64,000 nucleotides of DNA, taken from Lujinxingia litoralis (lineage in GTDB: Bacteria > Myxococcota_A > Bradymonadia > Bradymonadales > Bradymonadaceae). Both the position numbers and the translations under genes were made by a program. The stretch is taken from the NCBI RefSeq assembly GCF_003260125.1, contig NZ_QHKO01000001.1, forward strand, positions 248,001 through 312,000, written 5' to 3'. Below the pieces are notes generated by a model. That model had not been told where the DNA came from, made no database searches, and saw only the letters and a program-made list of their open reading frames with translations. This document shows, piece after piece, positions 26,955-36,298 of this stretch (position 1 is its first letter; each line of letters opens with the position of its first letter).

Positions 26955-27215
26955 CTACTGCAGCGTCTCGTCTGCGCGGCTCTCCCGAATCTTCGGCAGA
27001 AAGCCCGTCTTAAGGTTCCGAAGATGCGGGAACTGCACACGATGATGCGCTTCCGTCATCACCAGATCCGGCGAGCGAAACCCACCTTCAACCAGCATCT
27101 CTTCGAAATTGTAGAACTTTGAACGGAGTTCGTCGCCATCTGCATTCTGGGCAAAAGCCTGACCAGACCACGCCATCGAAGCTGCTAACACCAGACCAAC
27201 AAGCGCTCTTTTCAT
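26955..27215 (-). CDS. Small exported protein, CglF-like (copy 1)
   Basis: An 86-residue protein: a signal peptide (KRALVGLVLAASMAWSGQAFA) followed by a short mature part with an acidic start, RSKFYNFEEMLVEGGFRSPD and a basic end. It is a close paralogue of the next gene (same length, same signal peptide, same central motif). The pattern F-x-x-x-L/V-V-E-G-x-x-x-x-P resembles small Myxococcus gliding proteins such as CglF. GAGG lies 8 nt before the ATG at 27215, matching the spacing in its paralogue, so this start was chosen over 27218. A 322-bp gap with a terminator separates it from the paralogue, so it may have its own promoter. Confidence 0.65.
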   Translation of the reverse strand: MKRALVGLVLAASMAWSGQAFAQNADGDELRSKFYNFEEMLVEGGFRSPDLVMTEAHHRVQFPHLRNLKTGFLPKIRESRADETLQ

Positions 27216-27450
27216 CATGTCATCCTCGTTAACCCGATGCGTGCTGCATGCACGATCGACCTGAAGCGTAGCGACCTCGACGCGCTGCGTCAAAACGGCG
27301 CCTGTCAGCCCTTCCTCCCCCCCGCTCTCGGCCCTCTCGGTACTCCCCGCGCTCTTCTGCATCGCCTGGCTCTCTGCCTACCCGCCCTCCGGTCCCGGGC
27401 GTCGGTGGCCCCTCCGACCGAACCGACGCGCCACGCCTCCCCAACCCAAG

Positions 27451-27500
27451 AAAAGAAAAACCCCGCGCCCACACAGGAGCTGCGGGGCCGGGGCCTTCTC
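27451..27500 (-). terminator. Intrinsic terminator after the second small CglF-like gene
   Basis: On the minus strand the stem CCCCGC (27487-27482) pairs with GCGGGG (27466-27461), followed by TTTTTCTTTTC. It ends the transcript of the upstream glt-like genes. The flanking 27501-27537 bases and the gap 27216-27450 hold the leader of copy 1; nothing else was recognised. Confidence 0.75.
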
Positions 27501-27537
27501 TCTAAAAAGGTGCTGCTTCGGCAACGAGCCGCGACGC

Positions 27538-27798
27538 CTACTGAAGCGTCTCTTCCTCGGTGCTTTCCTGGATCTTCGGAAGGAAGCTGGTCTTGAGGTT
27601 GAGCAGCCTCTGGAACTGCGCCTGACCACGTCCTTCCATGTTCATCAGATCCGGCGAGCGAAACTCACCTTCAACCAGCATATTCTCGAAGTCGTAGAAC
27701 TTCGAACGGGGCTCATCGCCGCCTTCATCCTGGGCAAAGGCCTGACCGGCCAGCACCATCGAAGCGGCCATCACCAGGCCAAAGAGTGCTTTTTTCAT
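27538..27798 (-). CDS. Small exported protein, CglF-like (copy 2)
   Basis: An 86-residue paralogue of the gene at 26955-27215. The signal peptide is KKALFGLVMAASMVLAGQAFA. The mature part is acidic with RSKFYDFENMLVEGEFRSPD and a C-terminal LNLKTSFLPKIQES. The two mature parts differ mostly in the middle (Met-Asn-Met-Glu-Gly region), so this looks like a recent tandem duplication followed by drift. GAGGAG lies 8 nt before the ATG at 27798. It follows the GltE-like gene by 100 nt on the same strand and precedes a terminator, so it is probably the last gene of the glt-like operon. A role as a small periplasmic part of the gliding complex is inference. Confidence 0.68.
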   Translation of the reverse strand: MKKALFGLVMAASMVLAGQAFAQDEGGDEPRSKFYDFENMLVEGEFRSPDLMNMEGRGQAQFQRLLNLKTSFLPKIQESTEEETLQ

Positions 27799-27898
27799 CG
27801 TATTCTCCTCGTTCATCGCATGCGCGTTACACGCACCACCTGCCTGCAGAGTAGCCAGCAAAGGACGCCGCGTCAAAGCGACGCCCCCCTACCCCTTA

Positions 27899-29122
27899 TC
27901 ACTCCGCACCCTCTTCCGGCGCCGGCGCCTCTTCGGGCTGAGCCTGCTGAGACTGCTCGAGCTGGGAGCGCATGAAGCTAATGGAGGCCTCGTAGTTGGC
28001 CACCTTGTTCACGTCATCTTCCAGCTCCACCAGACGCTCGTAGTACGCGATGGCCTCTTCGGGACGCTGCAGGTAGGTCTCGTTAAGCTGAGCCAGCCGC
28101 TCCAGACTGGAGAGATGATCGCTGTCGCACTCCTTCAGGTAGTACTTATAGCGCTCATTGGCCTCTTCGTGCTCACCGACGGCAAACGCCGAGGCGCCCT
28201 TACCCAGGTTGGCCACGCAATGATGCGGCGCAATCCGCACAGCATGGGTAAAGTGTGCGTTGGCGCGCTCATAATCGAGGTACTCAAGCAGGATTGCCGC
28301 CAGGTTCAGTCGGCTCTCCAGGTAGTCCTCGTCGGCCTCGATCGCTTTGCTGAACGAGTCTACCGCCAGGGGCACGTTATCTTCCTGGATGTACACCAGG
28401 CCCAGGTTGTTGAGCACGTCGACGTTGCTCTCGTCTTCTTTAAGCGCTTTTCGCAGCGAATACTTCGCCAGCGAGAGGTTCTCGCGCTCCATGTAAACCA
28501 ACCCCAGCGTGTTGAGCGCGCCGACGTTGGCGGTATCCTCACGCAGGATCTCTTCAACGTACCGCAGCGCCAGGTCTTCTTCCCCACGGCGAAGCGCAAT
28601 GACCGCCATGTTATTCTTGGCCACCAGGTTGTTCGGGTCGCGGGCCACGACCTCGGAGAAGAGCTCTTGAGCGGCGTCGTACTCTTCGTTTTCGGCGTAC
28701 GCCTTGGCCAAAGCCACGGTGTACTCAAACACGTCCGGGTCGAGCTCACGGGCCGTCTGAATGTGCTTCACGGCATCATCGCTACGGTCGATTTCACCGT
28801 AGAGGAGCCCCAGATTGTAGTGGGCCTCGGCAAAGGTGGGCTCCAGCTCTACCGCACGCTCAAGCGCCGCAATGGCGCTTTCCCGCTCGGTGGCACCCGC
28901 CTCAATGGCAGCCTTACCCTCTTCAAACGCCGCCAGCGCCTCCAGCGAGATACCGGTCGCCTCCGAGATCTTCTCCTGCTCGGTCTTCTCGGGAACCTCA
29001 ACCGGCGCTTCGTCGACGGTCTTGGGCGCCGAGCTACAGCCCGCGCTCAGCGACACCGCAATCGCGGCCGCCAGAACCCCCATCAGGGGGCGCCGTGTCA
29101 GGTCAGTGAGTGTGTTCTTCAT
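27899..29122 (-). CDS. gltE: GltE/AglT-like TPR lipoprotein
   Basis: A 407-residue protein. The signal peptide ends in the lipobox LSAGC, after a basic start (LTRRPLMG). An acidic linker precedes seven or more TPR units (AHYNLGLLYGEIDRSDDAV, VALAKAYAENEEYDAAQELF, ALNTLGLVYMERENLSLAKY, VLNNLGLVYIQEDNVPLAVD). The tail is acidic and Pro-rich. This layout matches the Myxococcus gliding lipoprotein GltE (AglT), which sits in the periplasm as part of the Glt envelope complex. It lies 51 nt downstream of the GltD-like gene, in the same order as in Myxococcus (GltD then GltE). Identity with GltE rests on context plus layout. Confidence 0.72.
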   Translation of the reverse strand: MKNTLTDLTRRPLMGVLAAAIAVSLSAGCSSAPKTVDEAPVEVPEKTEQEKISEATGISLEALAAFEEGKAAIEAGATERESAIAALERAVELEPTFAEAHYNLGLLYGEIDRSDDAVKHIQTARELDPDVFEYTVALAKAYAENEEYDAAQELFSEVVARDPNNLVAKNNMAVIALRRGEEDLALRYVEEILREDTANVGALNTLGLVYMERENLSLAKYSLRKALKEDESNVDVLNNLGLVYIQEDNVPLAVDSFSKAIEADEDYLESRLNLAAILLEYLDYERANAHFTHAVRIAPHHCVANLGKGASAFAVGEHEEANERYKYYLKECDSDHLSSLERLAQLNETYLQRPEEAIAYYERLVELEDDVNKVANYEASISFMRSQLEQSQQAQPEEAPAPEEGAE

Positions 29123-29173
29123 AGTCTATCCTCGCACAACGCTCGAAGCGTCTTCGTCGATGGTCTTGCTCGC

Positions 29174-32100
29174 TTAGGAGGCCGGAGTAGCGCCTTGCTC
29201 GGTGGCCGGGGCCTCCGGAGCAGATTCCACAGGCTGGCCATTTTCATCGAGCGCCGGCGCCGGCTCGGGTTTCGGGCGACGCTCCAGGCGTTTTGCGCCC
29301 CGCTCTGCCACCACCGACATGTCGGTGACCGGAGCCGGAGCAAAGAACTCGGTGCGATTATGCTCCACGCTCACACCGTCCTGCCCGGTGATCGGGTAGG
29401 CTTCCCGCTCCAACGCGCTGATTTCCTGCGCGGAGAGTCGGCTCCACTCGTTATACGCCTCGTACTGAAGCGCGAGTTCCAGAGCCCGGTTGAACGCGGT
29501 AAGCGCACGCTCCTGAAGCGGGAACGCCAGGTCTTCCACCGAGAGTTCGTATTCAAACTCCTGATCCGGGGTCAGGCCTTCGGGCAGGGGCAGCGCGAAG
29601 AGCCCTTCGGCAAAGTCCTTGTAGCTCTGACCGATGCGGTAGGCCGCCGCAGCCACCCAGCGCGGGCTCTGCATGGCGATAACCTCACCGAAGATCTGCT
29701 CGGCTTCCTGCTGGAAGGTCGCTTTCTCCTGAGCCAGTCGCGTCAGACGCGACACCGGGAAGGAGAGCTTCACATCCACAAACTTGCGGAAGACCGCCTC
29801 GCCCTGATGGAAGCGCGCCTGCGCAGCAAAGGCACGGCTGGCAAGCTTCTGCTCGTCATCCAGTTCCTGCCAGGTGCTCACCGAGGCCGCAAAGTAGCCG
29901 TCGGCGACCTTCTCCCAGTCACGCGGCTGCATACGCTCGGCCAGGAGGCCCAGTTCGAGGTTCACCTCGACGATTTCAGCACCCTTGACGCCGTCTTTCT
30001 TGAGGAAGTTCTCAAAACGGGTACGAGCGCCTTCCCAGTTCTCGCGATTCTTCTCCAGGTAGGCCATCTCCAGCTCGATGGTGTTGACCTCGTCGGCCTC
30101 GACCGTCTCACCGAAGTACTCCAGGTACGACTCATAGGTCGCGATCGCGTCGTCCCACTGTTCCATCGCGGCACGAAGGACCGCGGCGTTGTACACCGCA
30201 TCCCCGGCCTTCTCGAAGCTGCGGTAGTTCTCCTCGCCGAGGCGAGCGAAGTAGGTCGCGGCCTGAGCCAGGTCTGCGCGAGATTCGAAGATCAAGCCCA
30301 TGACGTAGAGAGCGTTCGGCGCCTCTTCCGACGCCGGGTAGGTGTCAACCACGCGCTGGTAAAGCTCCACGGCGCGATTCACCTCGCCGCCACCCTCGTA
30401 AATCGCCGCCGCGTTAAACACCGCGCCCGAGGCGAACTCCGACTGCGGGAACTCGCCGGCAAGGCGCAGCATCTCGGTGGCAGCCTCTTCGACTTTACCC
30501 TCTTCCTTCAGGTCGATCGCCTTCTCGTTGATGGCAAACGCGATGGACTGCGTGAGGTTATCACGCGGAGTGACATCGAAGATCTCGTTCTCAAGCAAGT
30601 GACGCGCCCACTTCTCCACTTCGTTCCAGCGCTGCAGACGGTAGTTGGCCTCCAGGAGGCTGTTACCGGCGTAGCTGGCATAGGTGTGGCGAGGCGCGTT
30701 CTCAATGATGCTCTCGTAACGCGGGATGCAGTTATCGTAGTGACCGCGGCTCTTGTAGACCTCGGCAGCCACGTAGTCGACCGTGGGAGTCACGTCCTCG
30801 GTGGGGTACATCTCCGAGAACTGGTCACTCGCGTGCACAAACCCTTCTTCGTACTTGAGCAAGTCAGTACGGGGAATTGGGGGAGTTTCTCCAGCATCGG
30901 TCGCCGAGGTCATTGTCTGCGACGTGGCCTCCGGGGACTCTCCGGCACGAGCGGCCATCTCCACCAGGATTGAGTCCGGGTGATTGGTCTTCACCAGCTC
31001 GTTGTACGAACTCACCACCGCGTAGGCCGCGTCGCGAACCAGGGCCTCGACCTCTTCGGGCTTGGCCTCTTCCGGCACGTTGTCGTTCTTATAGAGATCG
31101 ACCACCAGCTGGTACTGCAGCGCCGCGCGCTCGAAGTCTTCCAGGTTGTAGAGGTAAATCTCACCCAGGAAGAAAGTCATATCGAACGATGCCGGGTGAT
31201 CCGGGAAGCGGTCGATAAACTGCTGGTAGTAATCGGCCGCGGTGGCGTAGTCCTCACGCGGACCGCCACGCTGGGCCTGACGGTGGTAGTGGTTGGCCAG
31301 ACGCGCCAGGTTACCTTCGACAAGCAGATCGGCGTTGGAGCGCGCGCGCTCCTCCTCGGCGTTGTTGCGGTACCAGGTGCCGTTGGGGTTGAGGTAGGCC
31401 ACGTACTGCTGAACCCGCGCCTCGTAGGCCGCAAAGTCATTACGACGCAACGAACGCACAATCGCGTCCATCCAGTCGGGCACCGAGGGGTGGTCCGGGC
31501 GCTCTGCCAGGAACCACTCATAGGCCGCCAGCGCGTCGGCATCCTTACCCTGGAGTTCCAGGTAGCCCGCCATACGGCTGATCTGCTCGTAGGTGTAATC
31601 GATGTCGCGGATTTCAAGGAAGTAATCCCGCGCCTCGATCCAGCCCTCTTCGATCTCGGCCAGAGCCAGCATCAAGTCGTTGCTGGCCTGAGTCTGCAGG
31701 AAGTTCCAGGCCGCCGAATCGGCACGCGCGATGACCTGCTTAAAGGTATCGGCACTCTCGCGATGTTCGCCGTTGTTGAAGTGCGACCAGGCGAGCTTGT
31801 AGAGCGCGTAGTCGTAGTTGCGGTACTGTTCGTACTGCAGCACCTTCTCGTAGTTCATCTTCGCCACGCCAGCTTGCTTCTGGTCGAAGAAGAACTCACC
31901 CAGCGCCAGGTAGGCATCCGGGAGATAACGCGAGTTGGGGTAGTTGGTGACCAGGCGCTGGAGGTAGCCGACGGCCTGGGCGCCCTGATTGGCCTCGATC
32001 AGCCCGCTTCCCAGGCGGAAAATCACCTCATCCAGGCGATTGTAGTCCGGGTACTCGCGCAGAATATCTTCGTAAATCGTCTGCGCTTCGGCGTAATCCG

Positions 32101-32608
32101 GCATCGGCTCCGGGCACTCGCTCTCGTCGAGCGTCCCTTCGTAGACCGCATCCAGACAGGCGTTGTACTCGGTGCGAGCGCGCACGTACTCCATGTTGCG
32201 CAACTCCCAGAGCAGCTCCGCCTTCTGGAACATCCAGTCGGGCTTCTGATCGGAGTAGGGAGAACGGGCAATGATCTCGTCGAGCTGAGTGATCATCCGC
32301 CGGTTCTGAGCCTCCAGACGCCGCTTGAGCGCCTCGATCTCCTCCACGGACATCGTACGCTGCTCGTCCTCGACCTGGTCGAGGGTCACGTCCGTTTCGG
32401 CCTCCAGATCGGACTCGACCTGGCGCTCGCTCTCGGTGGCGGCCTGCTCATCAAGGCGGCGCGATGCCGAGTCGAGAATATCGTCGGTGGTTGCGCGCTC
32501 GCGCTCCTGGGCACTGATATCCTGCGCCCACACTTCGGCGGCAGGGCTGACGAGAAGCGCCACGATCAGCGCTCCGAAAATCGATCGGGTGGTCTGAAGG
32601 TTTTTCAT
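29174..32608 (-). CDS. gltD: GltD/AgmU-like large periplasmic TPR protein
   Basis: A 1144-residue exported protein. A signal peptide (about 1-28, cleavage after EVWA) is followed by an acidic coiled-coil section (about 30-110) and many TPR units through to about 1040, such as YDYALYKLAWSHFNNGEHRE and YASYAGNSLLEANYRLQRW. The C-terminus is Pro/Ala/Glu-rich. Length and layout resemble AgmU/GltD (about 1200 residues), the periplasmic TPR protein of the Myxococcus gliding complex. An alternative is a generic YfgC/TolA-associated TPR protein. The ATG overlaps the stop of the GltC-like gene (ATGA), showing coupled translation. Confidence 0.7.
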   Translation of the reverse strand: MKNLQTTRSIFGALIVALLVSPAAEVWAQDISAQERERATTDDILDSASRRLDEQAATESERQVESDLEAETDVTLDQVEDEQRTMSVEEIEALKRRLEAQNRRMITQLDEIIARSPYSDQKPDWMFQKAELLWELRNMEYVRARTEYNACLDAVYEGTLDESECPEPMPDYAEAQTIYEDILREYPDYNRLDEVIFRLGSGLIEANQGAQAVGYLQRLVTNYPNSRYLPDAYLALGEFFFDQKQAGVAKMNYEKVLQYEQYRNYDYALYKLAWSHFNNGEHRESADTFKQVIARADSAAWNFLQTQASNDLMLALAEIEEGWIEARDYFLEIRDIDYTYEQISRMAGYLELQGKDADALAAYEWFLAERPDHPSVPDWMDAIVRSLRRNDFAAYEARVQQYVAYLNPNGTWYRNNAEEERARSNADLLVEGNLARLANHYHRQAQRGGPREDYATAADYYQQFIDRFPDHPASFDMTFFLGEIYLYNLEDFERAALQYQLVVDLYKNDNVPEEAKPEEVEALVRDAAYAVVSSYNELVKTNHPDSILVEMAARAGESPEATSQTMTSATDAGETPPIPRTDLLKYEEGFVHASDQFSEMYPTEDVTPTVDYVAAEVYKSRGHYDNCIPRYESIIENAPRHTYASYAGNSLLEANYRLQRWNEVEKWARHLLENEIFDVTPRDNLTQSIAFAINEKAIDLKEEGKVEEAATEMLRLAGEFPQSEFASGAVFNAAAIYEGGGEVNRAVELYQRVVDTYPASEEAPNALYVMGLIFESRADLAQAATYFARLGEENYRSFEKAGDAVYNAAVLRAAMEQWDDAIATYESYLEYFGETVEADEVNTIELEMAYLEKNRENWEGARTRFENFLKKDGVKGAEIVEVNLELGLLAERMQPRDWEKVADGYFAASVSTWQELDDEQKLASRAFAAQARFHQGEAVFRKFVDVKLSFPVSRLTRLAQEKATFQQEAEQIFGEVIAMQSPRWVAAAAYRIGQSYKDFAEGLFALPLPEGLTPDQEFEYELSVEDLAFPLQERALTAFNRALELALQYEAYNEWSRLSAQEISALEREAYPITGQDGVSVEHNRTEFFAPAPVTDMSVVAERGAKRLERRPKPEPAPALDENGQPVESAPEAPATEQGATPAS

Positions 32609-34590
32609 TGTTCAATGCACTCCGTGCGCATCTGGCTGCGGAAACTCGCGACCTCATCGAGCCAATACTCGCCCTCGAAAGGCCAGGGCTGCCAGTCATC
32701 GGCTACGACCATCAGCGTCGTCCCGGCTTCGGCGACCTCGGGGGCCTCGTAGTCCGGATTCTGAAGACGCTGTTGGAGCTGCTGGCGCTCCTCGCTATCG
32801 ATATCAAACTCGATCTGCAGCGAGCGCAATTCCCAGTTTTCCAGCTCCTGATCCACAGCGGTCAACCGCTGCTGGACGATAATGCCCCCTTCCTGGATCT
32901 TGAGTTCGAGTTGCTCTTCAACTCGCTCCAGGACCTGCTGCCCGAACTCTCCGAGCGCAGAGATATTGGCCTTGAGCGCATTGCGCTCGGCCTCCAGCGA
33001 ACGCACCACGCGGTGCACGTTGTAGAAGGGAAGACTCTCGAGCACGGCGTTGGTGAAGAGCTCCGGAATCGGCGCGGACTTGCCCGGGGTGTAGGCGTCT
33101 TCCATCAGCTGCCAGTAAGCTTCCGGCTCAAAGGTGTTCTCCAGATAGCTCTGCAACAGCGGGCGCTGATCGAGGTAGCGAGCGCGGAACTCACCCAGCG
33201 CACGCTGACTCTTGGGGAACATGCACAGGTTCAGATAGACCGTCGACTCCAGGATATAGAGATCCGGGTAGTAGCGCTGCGAGTAATAGGGGCTCTGCAG
33301 CGTGTGGAAGGTTCCCAGCGCACGCTTGAAATCGTTCTTCATGAAGTAGCTCCACGCAGACTCAAAGACCGCGTCGGCGTGACGCGAAGACTGCGAGGGG
33401 AGCTTCTGGTAGTAAAAGAGCGCGACGTCGAAGAAGCCAACCTCAAAGAACACCCGCGCCAGAGCCAGATACCCCATCTCCAGGATGTCTTCGTTGCCGC
33501 CGGGGGCCGCTTCGGCAGCGAGAATCGCGGCCTCGAAGTTACGAAGCGCCCCGGGGATGTCGTTGACCGCCGGATCCAGGCGAGCGACACCGGCCAGGTA
33601 GCGGGACTCGGGGTAATCTTTGGCGCTTGCGGGAACCTGGTCCAGGTACTCCAGGGCCAGATCCATACGATTGTAATCGTAGAAGAACTTGCCCATGTAG
33701 TAGTTGAATTCAGCCTGGAACTTCTCGTTCTTGTCGCCCACGTAAAAGCGCGTGAGTTCTTCGAGAATCGGCGGCTTGTAGCCGATGCGGCGGCTGAGCT
33801 CACCGAGCATCCGGAAGCCCTCGACAAAGTGGGGCTTGTCGGCGCCGGCCATCAGCACTTCCAGCAGCGGCGTGGACGCGCCTGAGAGAATCCCCTGCTG
33901 GTAGAGCGCCTTGGCCAGGCCGAAGGTCGCCTCGTACCAGTTCTCCGAGCCTTCCTCAGGCCCGTAGGAGAGGAACTCCAGATACATGCGGGCGCCGGCC
34001 ATATTATTGCCGTCGCGGACCTGCTGCGCGGCACGGGGAAGCTGACCGGCGGCACGCTCAAGTTTTGCCTGGCGCTCGGCCTCGGCCTCGCGCTGCTCAT
34101 TGAGCTCGTTGGCGCGGCGCTCGATCTCGGCCTGGCGCTCGGCCTCCAGACGCTCGCGTTCCTCGCGCTCCCAGTCGTCCTCGCCACCGGCGGGCGCAGG
34201 TGCCGGAGCCGGACCGATGGGGCCCTCCTCTTCTTGCCCGGCGCCCTCTTCTTCGACCGGCGTCTCTTCGCCCTGGATCATGCCGCGGCGACGCAGGTGC
34301 TCAATGACCTGATCGCTGACGCCCTGATTGCGCAGCTCCTCGACATCCTCCGACGTCAGAGAGATGCCCTCGCCGGCGGAGTCGATCGCCCCCATAATCG
34401 CGCGATCATCCAGACCGAGTCGCGTCATCTGCACGATCTGGTTTTTATCCAACGCAAAGGCGGTGACCGCCGGCCCGGAGACGAGCGTCACGCAGAGCAG
34501 CGCGCCAACGATCTGCCGGATCCACCGACCTCGCCGACTACCCTGTCCTGCCCCTGCACGCTTGTGCGTATTGCGATTGAGTCCCTGCAT
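32605..34590 (-). CDS. gltC: GltC-like TPR outer-envelope protein
   Basis: A 661-residue exported protein. A long basic leader and hydrophobic core form the signal peptide (about 1-47, ending near TAFA). The early mature part repeats a short motif (QMTRLGLDDRAIMGAID, then VEELRNQGVSDQVIEHL). A Glu/Pro-rich stretch and Arg/Glu-rich coiled coil (about 110-180) follow, then TPR-like helices to about 450 and another coiled coil near 520-610. Myxococcus GltC is also a TPR protein, encoded beside the GltA and GltB outer-membrane proteins. The neighbour order barrel, barrel, TPR here supports GltC. It overlaps the GltD-like gene by 4 nt. Confidence 0.68.
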   Translation of the reverse strand: MQGLNRNTHKRAGAGQGSRRGRWIRQIVGALLCVTLVSGPAVTAFALDKNQIVQMTRLGLDDRAIMGAIDSAGEGISLTSEDVEELRNQGVSDQVIEHLRRRGMIQGEETPVEEEGAGQEEEGPIGPAPAPAPAGGEDDWEREERERLEAERQAEIERRANELNEQREAEAERQAKLERAAGQLPRAAQQVRDGNNMAGARMYLEFLSYGPEEGSENWYEATFGLAKALYQQGILSGASTPLLEVLMAGADKPHFVEGFRMLGELSRRIGYKPPILEELTRFYVGDKNEKFQAEFNYYMGKFFYDYNRMDLALEYLDQVPASAKDYPESRYLAGVARLDPAVNDIPGALRNFEAAILAAEAAPGGNEDILEMGYLALARVFFEVGFFDVALFYYQKLPSQSSRHADAVFESAWSYFMKNDFKRALGTFHTLQSPYYSQRYYPDLYILESTVYLNLCMFPKSQRALGEFRARYLDQRPLLQSYLENTFEPEAYWQLMEDAYTPGKSAPIPELFTNAVLESLPFYNVHRVVRSLEAERNALKANISALGEFGQQVLERVEEQLELKIQEGGIIVQQRLTAVDQELENWELRSLQIEFDIDSEERQQLQQRLQNPDYEAPEVAEAGTTLMVVADDWQPWPFEGEYWLDEVASFRSQMRTECIEQ

Positions 34591-34660
34591 AGACTGTCTT
34601 CCTGCTTGCGCGTTTATCGATTTGACCGGTGTTGCCTGCGGCGCGACCGAGCGTCATCCA

Positions 34661-35410
34661 TTAGAAGTGGTAGGAGGCCCCCACCAGAAACTCCACCGGC
34701 ATACGAATCTGACCGAAGAAGGAGTCCTGATTGTCCGTAAACTCAGCGCCCCGATAGATATAACCGCGCCCATCCAGGCGAACGGTCAGATCCGGCGTCA
34801 CAAAGAAGTGCGCCCCGGCTCCCAGGACAGCTTCGATGGTGACCTCGTTGGAGAGCTCTTCACGCGCGAGGTCCGGACGCTCCACCCCGCCGACGCCCAG
34901 ACCCGCGGCGACGTTAAGGTCAAAGTGTGCCAACTTGCGCTGCAAGAGCGCGAGTTTGCCGTAGAAGGGGCTCCACATCACCAGGGCGTTGGCCCGCCAC
35001 AGGAAGCGGTCTTCGGTATCAAGCCCGGTGTCAAACGCCGCCTCACCACGGTCGGTGATGAGAAAGTCGGTCAACTGGGTGTTATGGCTGAGTACGCCCG
35101 GAGCATCCATAAACGCTCCGCCCACTTCCACACCGAGTTGGTCACTGAAGTGGTAGCTGACGCGAGCTCCCACCGGGATGTAGTAAAAGAAGGGCTCGCT
35201 GGAGAGCAGGCCGGCGTAGAGACCGGCCCCGATGCGTCCCTCGCGCTGGTAGAGGCGGTCGGTGAGCACCTCCAGATCTCGGTCGCTGGTCCAGTACTCG
35301 GAGAGTTCCTGGTCCAGCCCCTGCTGCGCGACGGCGGGCGTCGCACTCAGCAGTAGCCCGGCAGCCATGAGCACCGCAGCGGCGCTCCATTTATACTTCG
35401 CGGTCGTCAT
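34661..35410 (-). CDS. Outer-membrane beta-barrel protein (GltA/GltB-like)
   Basis: A 249-residue protein. A signal peptide ends at ATPAVA (about residue 28). The mature part has alternating amphipathic strands (RIGAGLYAGLL, VGARVSYHFS, LGVEVGGAFMD, LNVAAGLGVGG) and ends in a C-terminal Phe (ASYHF), the usual BAM recognition signal. It shares its layout with the barrel gene upstream (35486-36238), so the two may be paralogues. In Myxococcus, GltA and GltB are neighbouring outer-membrane proteins of the gliding complex. The segment WSPFYGKLAL also occurs in its neighbour as WSPVYGKLAY. Which of the two is GltA or GltB cannot be said. Confidence 0.74.
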   Translation of the reverse strand: MTTAKYKWSAAAVLMAAGLLLSATPAVAQQGLDQELSEYWTSDRDLEVLTDRLYQREGRIGAGLYAGLLSSEPFFYYIPVGARVSYHFSDQLGVEVGGAFMDAPGVLSHNTQLTDFLITDRGEAAFDTGLDTEDRFLWRANALVMWSPFYGKLALLQRKLAHFDLNVAAGLGVGGVERPDLAREELSNEVTIEAVLGAGAHFFVTPDLTVRLDGRGYIYRGAEFTDNQDSFFGQIRMPVEFLVGASYHF

Positions 35411-35485
35411 GAAAGAACCTTCTGTAGACCTGTAAACATCGTCGCCCGACCGGCGGGCGGCTCCCAGTACGCGCCAGGCGCACCC

Positions 35486-36238
35486 TTAGAAGAACCAGCT
35501 AAAGCCCAGCGAAACCTCCGAGGGCTTCGCCACCCCGCTCTTGACCTTCTGGAAGATAAACTGGCGGTAGTCCGCGCGCACTGCGGCGTGTTCCCCCAGG
35601 TAGAGCGCCAGACCTGCCCCCAGCACACCCTCGGGCTTGACCGTCGTGGAGGGGGCGGCGTTGAAGTCGCTCTGGGTCTGAACCACGGTCATGCCGGCGC
35701 CGCCGTAGATGTTCATGTCCAGGTAAATCAAGCGGTCATTATAATACGCGAGTTTGCCGTAGACCGGGCTCCAGACCAGACCGAAGTTGGTATGAGAGAG
35801 CTGGCTATCGCCGATGAGCACACTCTCGGCCCCGGCACCGGCTTCATCCTCCAGGGTCTCCTGAAGGCCGGTGGGGCGCTTCAAGGCAAAGGAGGTCGCG
35901 AGTTCCAGGCCGATGTTCTCCAGCAGGAAGTAGTTCGCGCGCAATCCCAGGGGGAAATACTGCTCAAAGATGTTGTTGGGGATGACGCCGCCGTACACGG
36001 TCAACGCAAAACGCCCTTCTTTGAGAAACGCGCGCTGCTGCATGACGAAGACATCACGCATCTGCGCCCAGTACATCGGGTCGTCTTCGTCAACCTCGGG
36101 CAGACCATCGTCGCCGGAAGCCTCTTCCTCGGGCGCCGCGGCCGACGGCTCCTGAGCCAGGGCTGGTGACGCGAAGAGCCCCACGGTCAGCGCCACCACC
36201 ATCGCCCACAGGGGGGCTTGAATTCGCTTGGCATTCAC
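35486..36238 (-). CDS. Outer-membrane beta-barrel protein (GltA/GltB-like)
   Basis: A 250-residue protein. The signal peptide (about 1-29, ending SPALA) is followed by an acidic section and barrel strands (FALTVYGGVIPNNIFEQYF, LGLRANYFLLENIGLELATS, IYGGAGMTVV), ending in FSWFF with an aromatic C-terminus. It shares WSPVYGKLAY with the neighbouring barrel. The start was set at the GTG at 36238, because AGGAG lies 8 nt upstream. A TTG at 36274 would add residues without a ribosome site. It lies 60 nt downstream of the CglB-like gene and is probably in the same operon. Confidence 0.74.
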   Translation of the reverse strand: MNAKRIQAPLWAMVVALTVGLFASPALAQEPSAAAPEEEASGDDGLPEVDEDDPMYWAQMRDVFVMQQRAFLKEGRFALTVYGGVIPNNIFEQYFPLGLRANYFLLENIGLELATSFALKRPTGLQETLEDEAGAGAESVLIGDSQLSHTNFGLVWSPVYGKLAYYNDRLIYLDMNIYGGAGMTVVQTQSDFNAAPSTTVKPEGVLGAGLALYLGEHAAVRADYRQFIFQKVKSGVAKPSEVSLGFSWFF

Positions 36239-36258
36239 CGATCTATCTCCTAACTGCG

Positions 36259-36270
36259 TAGTTCGAACTA
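36259..36270. promoter_or_regulatory. Perfect 12-bp palindrome TAGTTCGAACTA
   Basis: It lies in the 60-bp gap between the CglB-like gene and the barrel gene, 20 nt upstream of the GTG start. It could be an operator or an RNA hairpin that sets differential expression. A single copy in a short gap is weak evidence. Confidence 0.3.
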
Positions 36271-36298
36271 TCAATCTTCAAGGGGTCGCCTGCCTGAC

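Noticed and set aside
28115..32752. Long plus-strand frames (952 and 590 codons) opposite the GltE- and GltD-like genes
   Set aside because: They are antisense shadows in a GC-rich region. The minus strand carries signal peptides, a lipobox and TPR repeats with overlapping operon starts.
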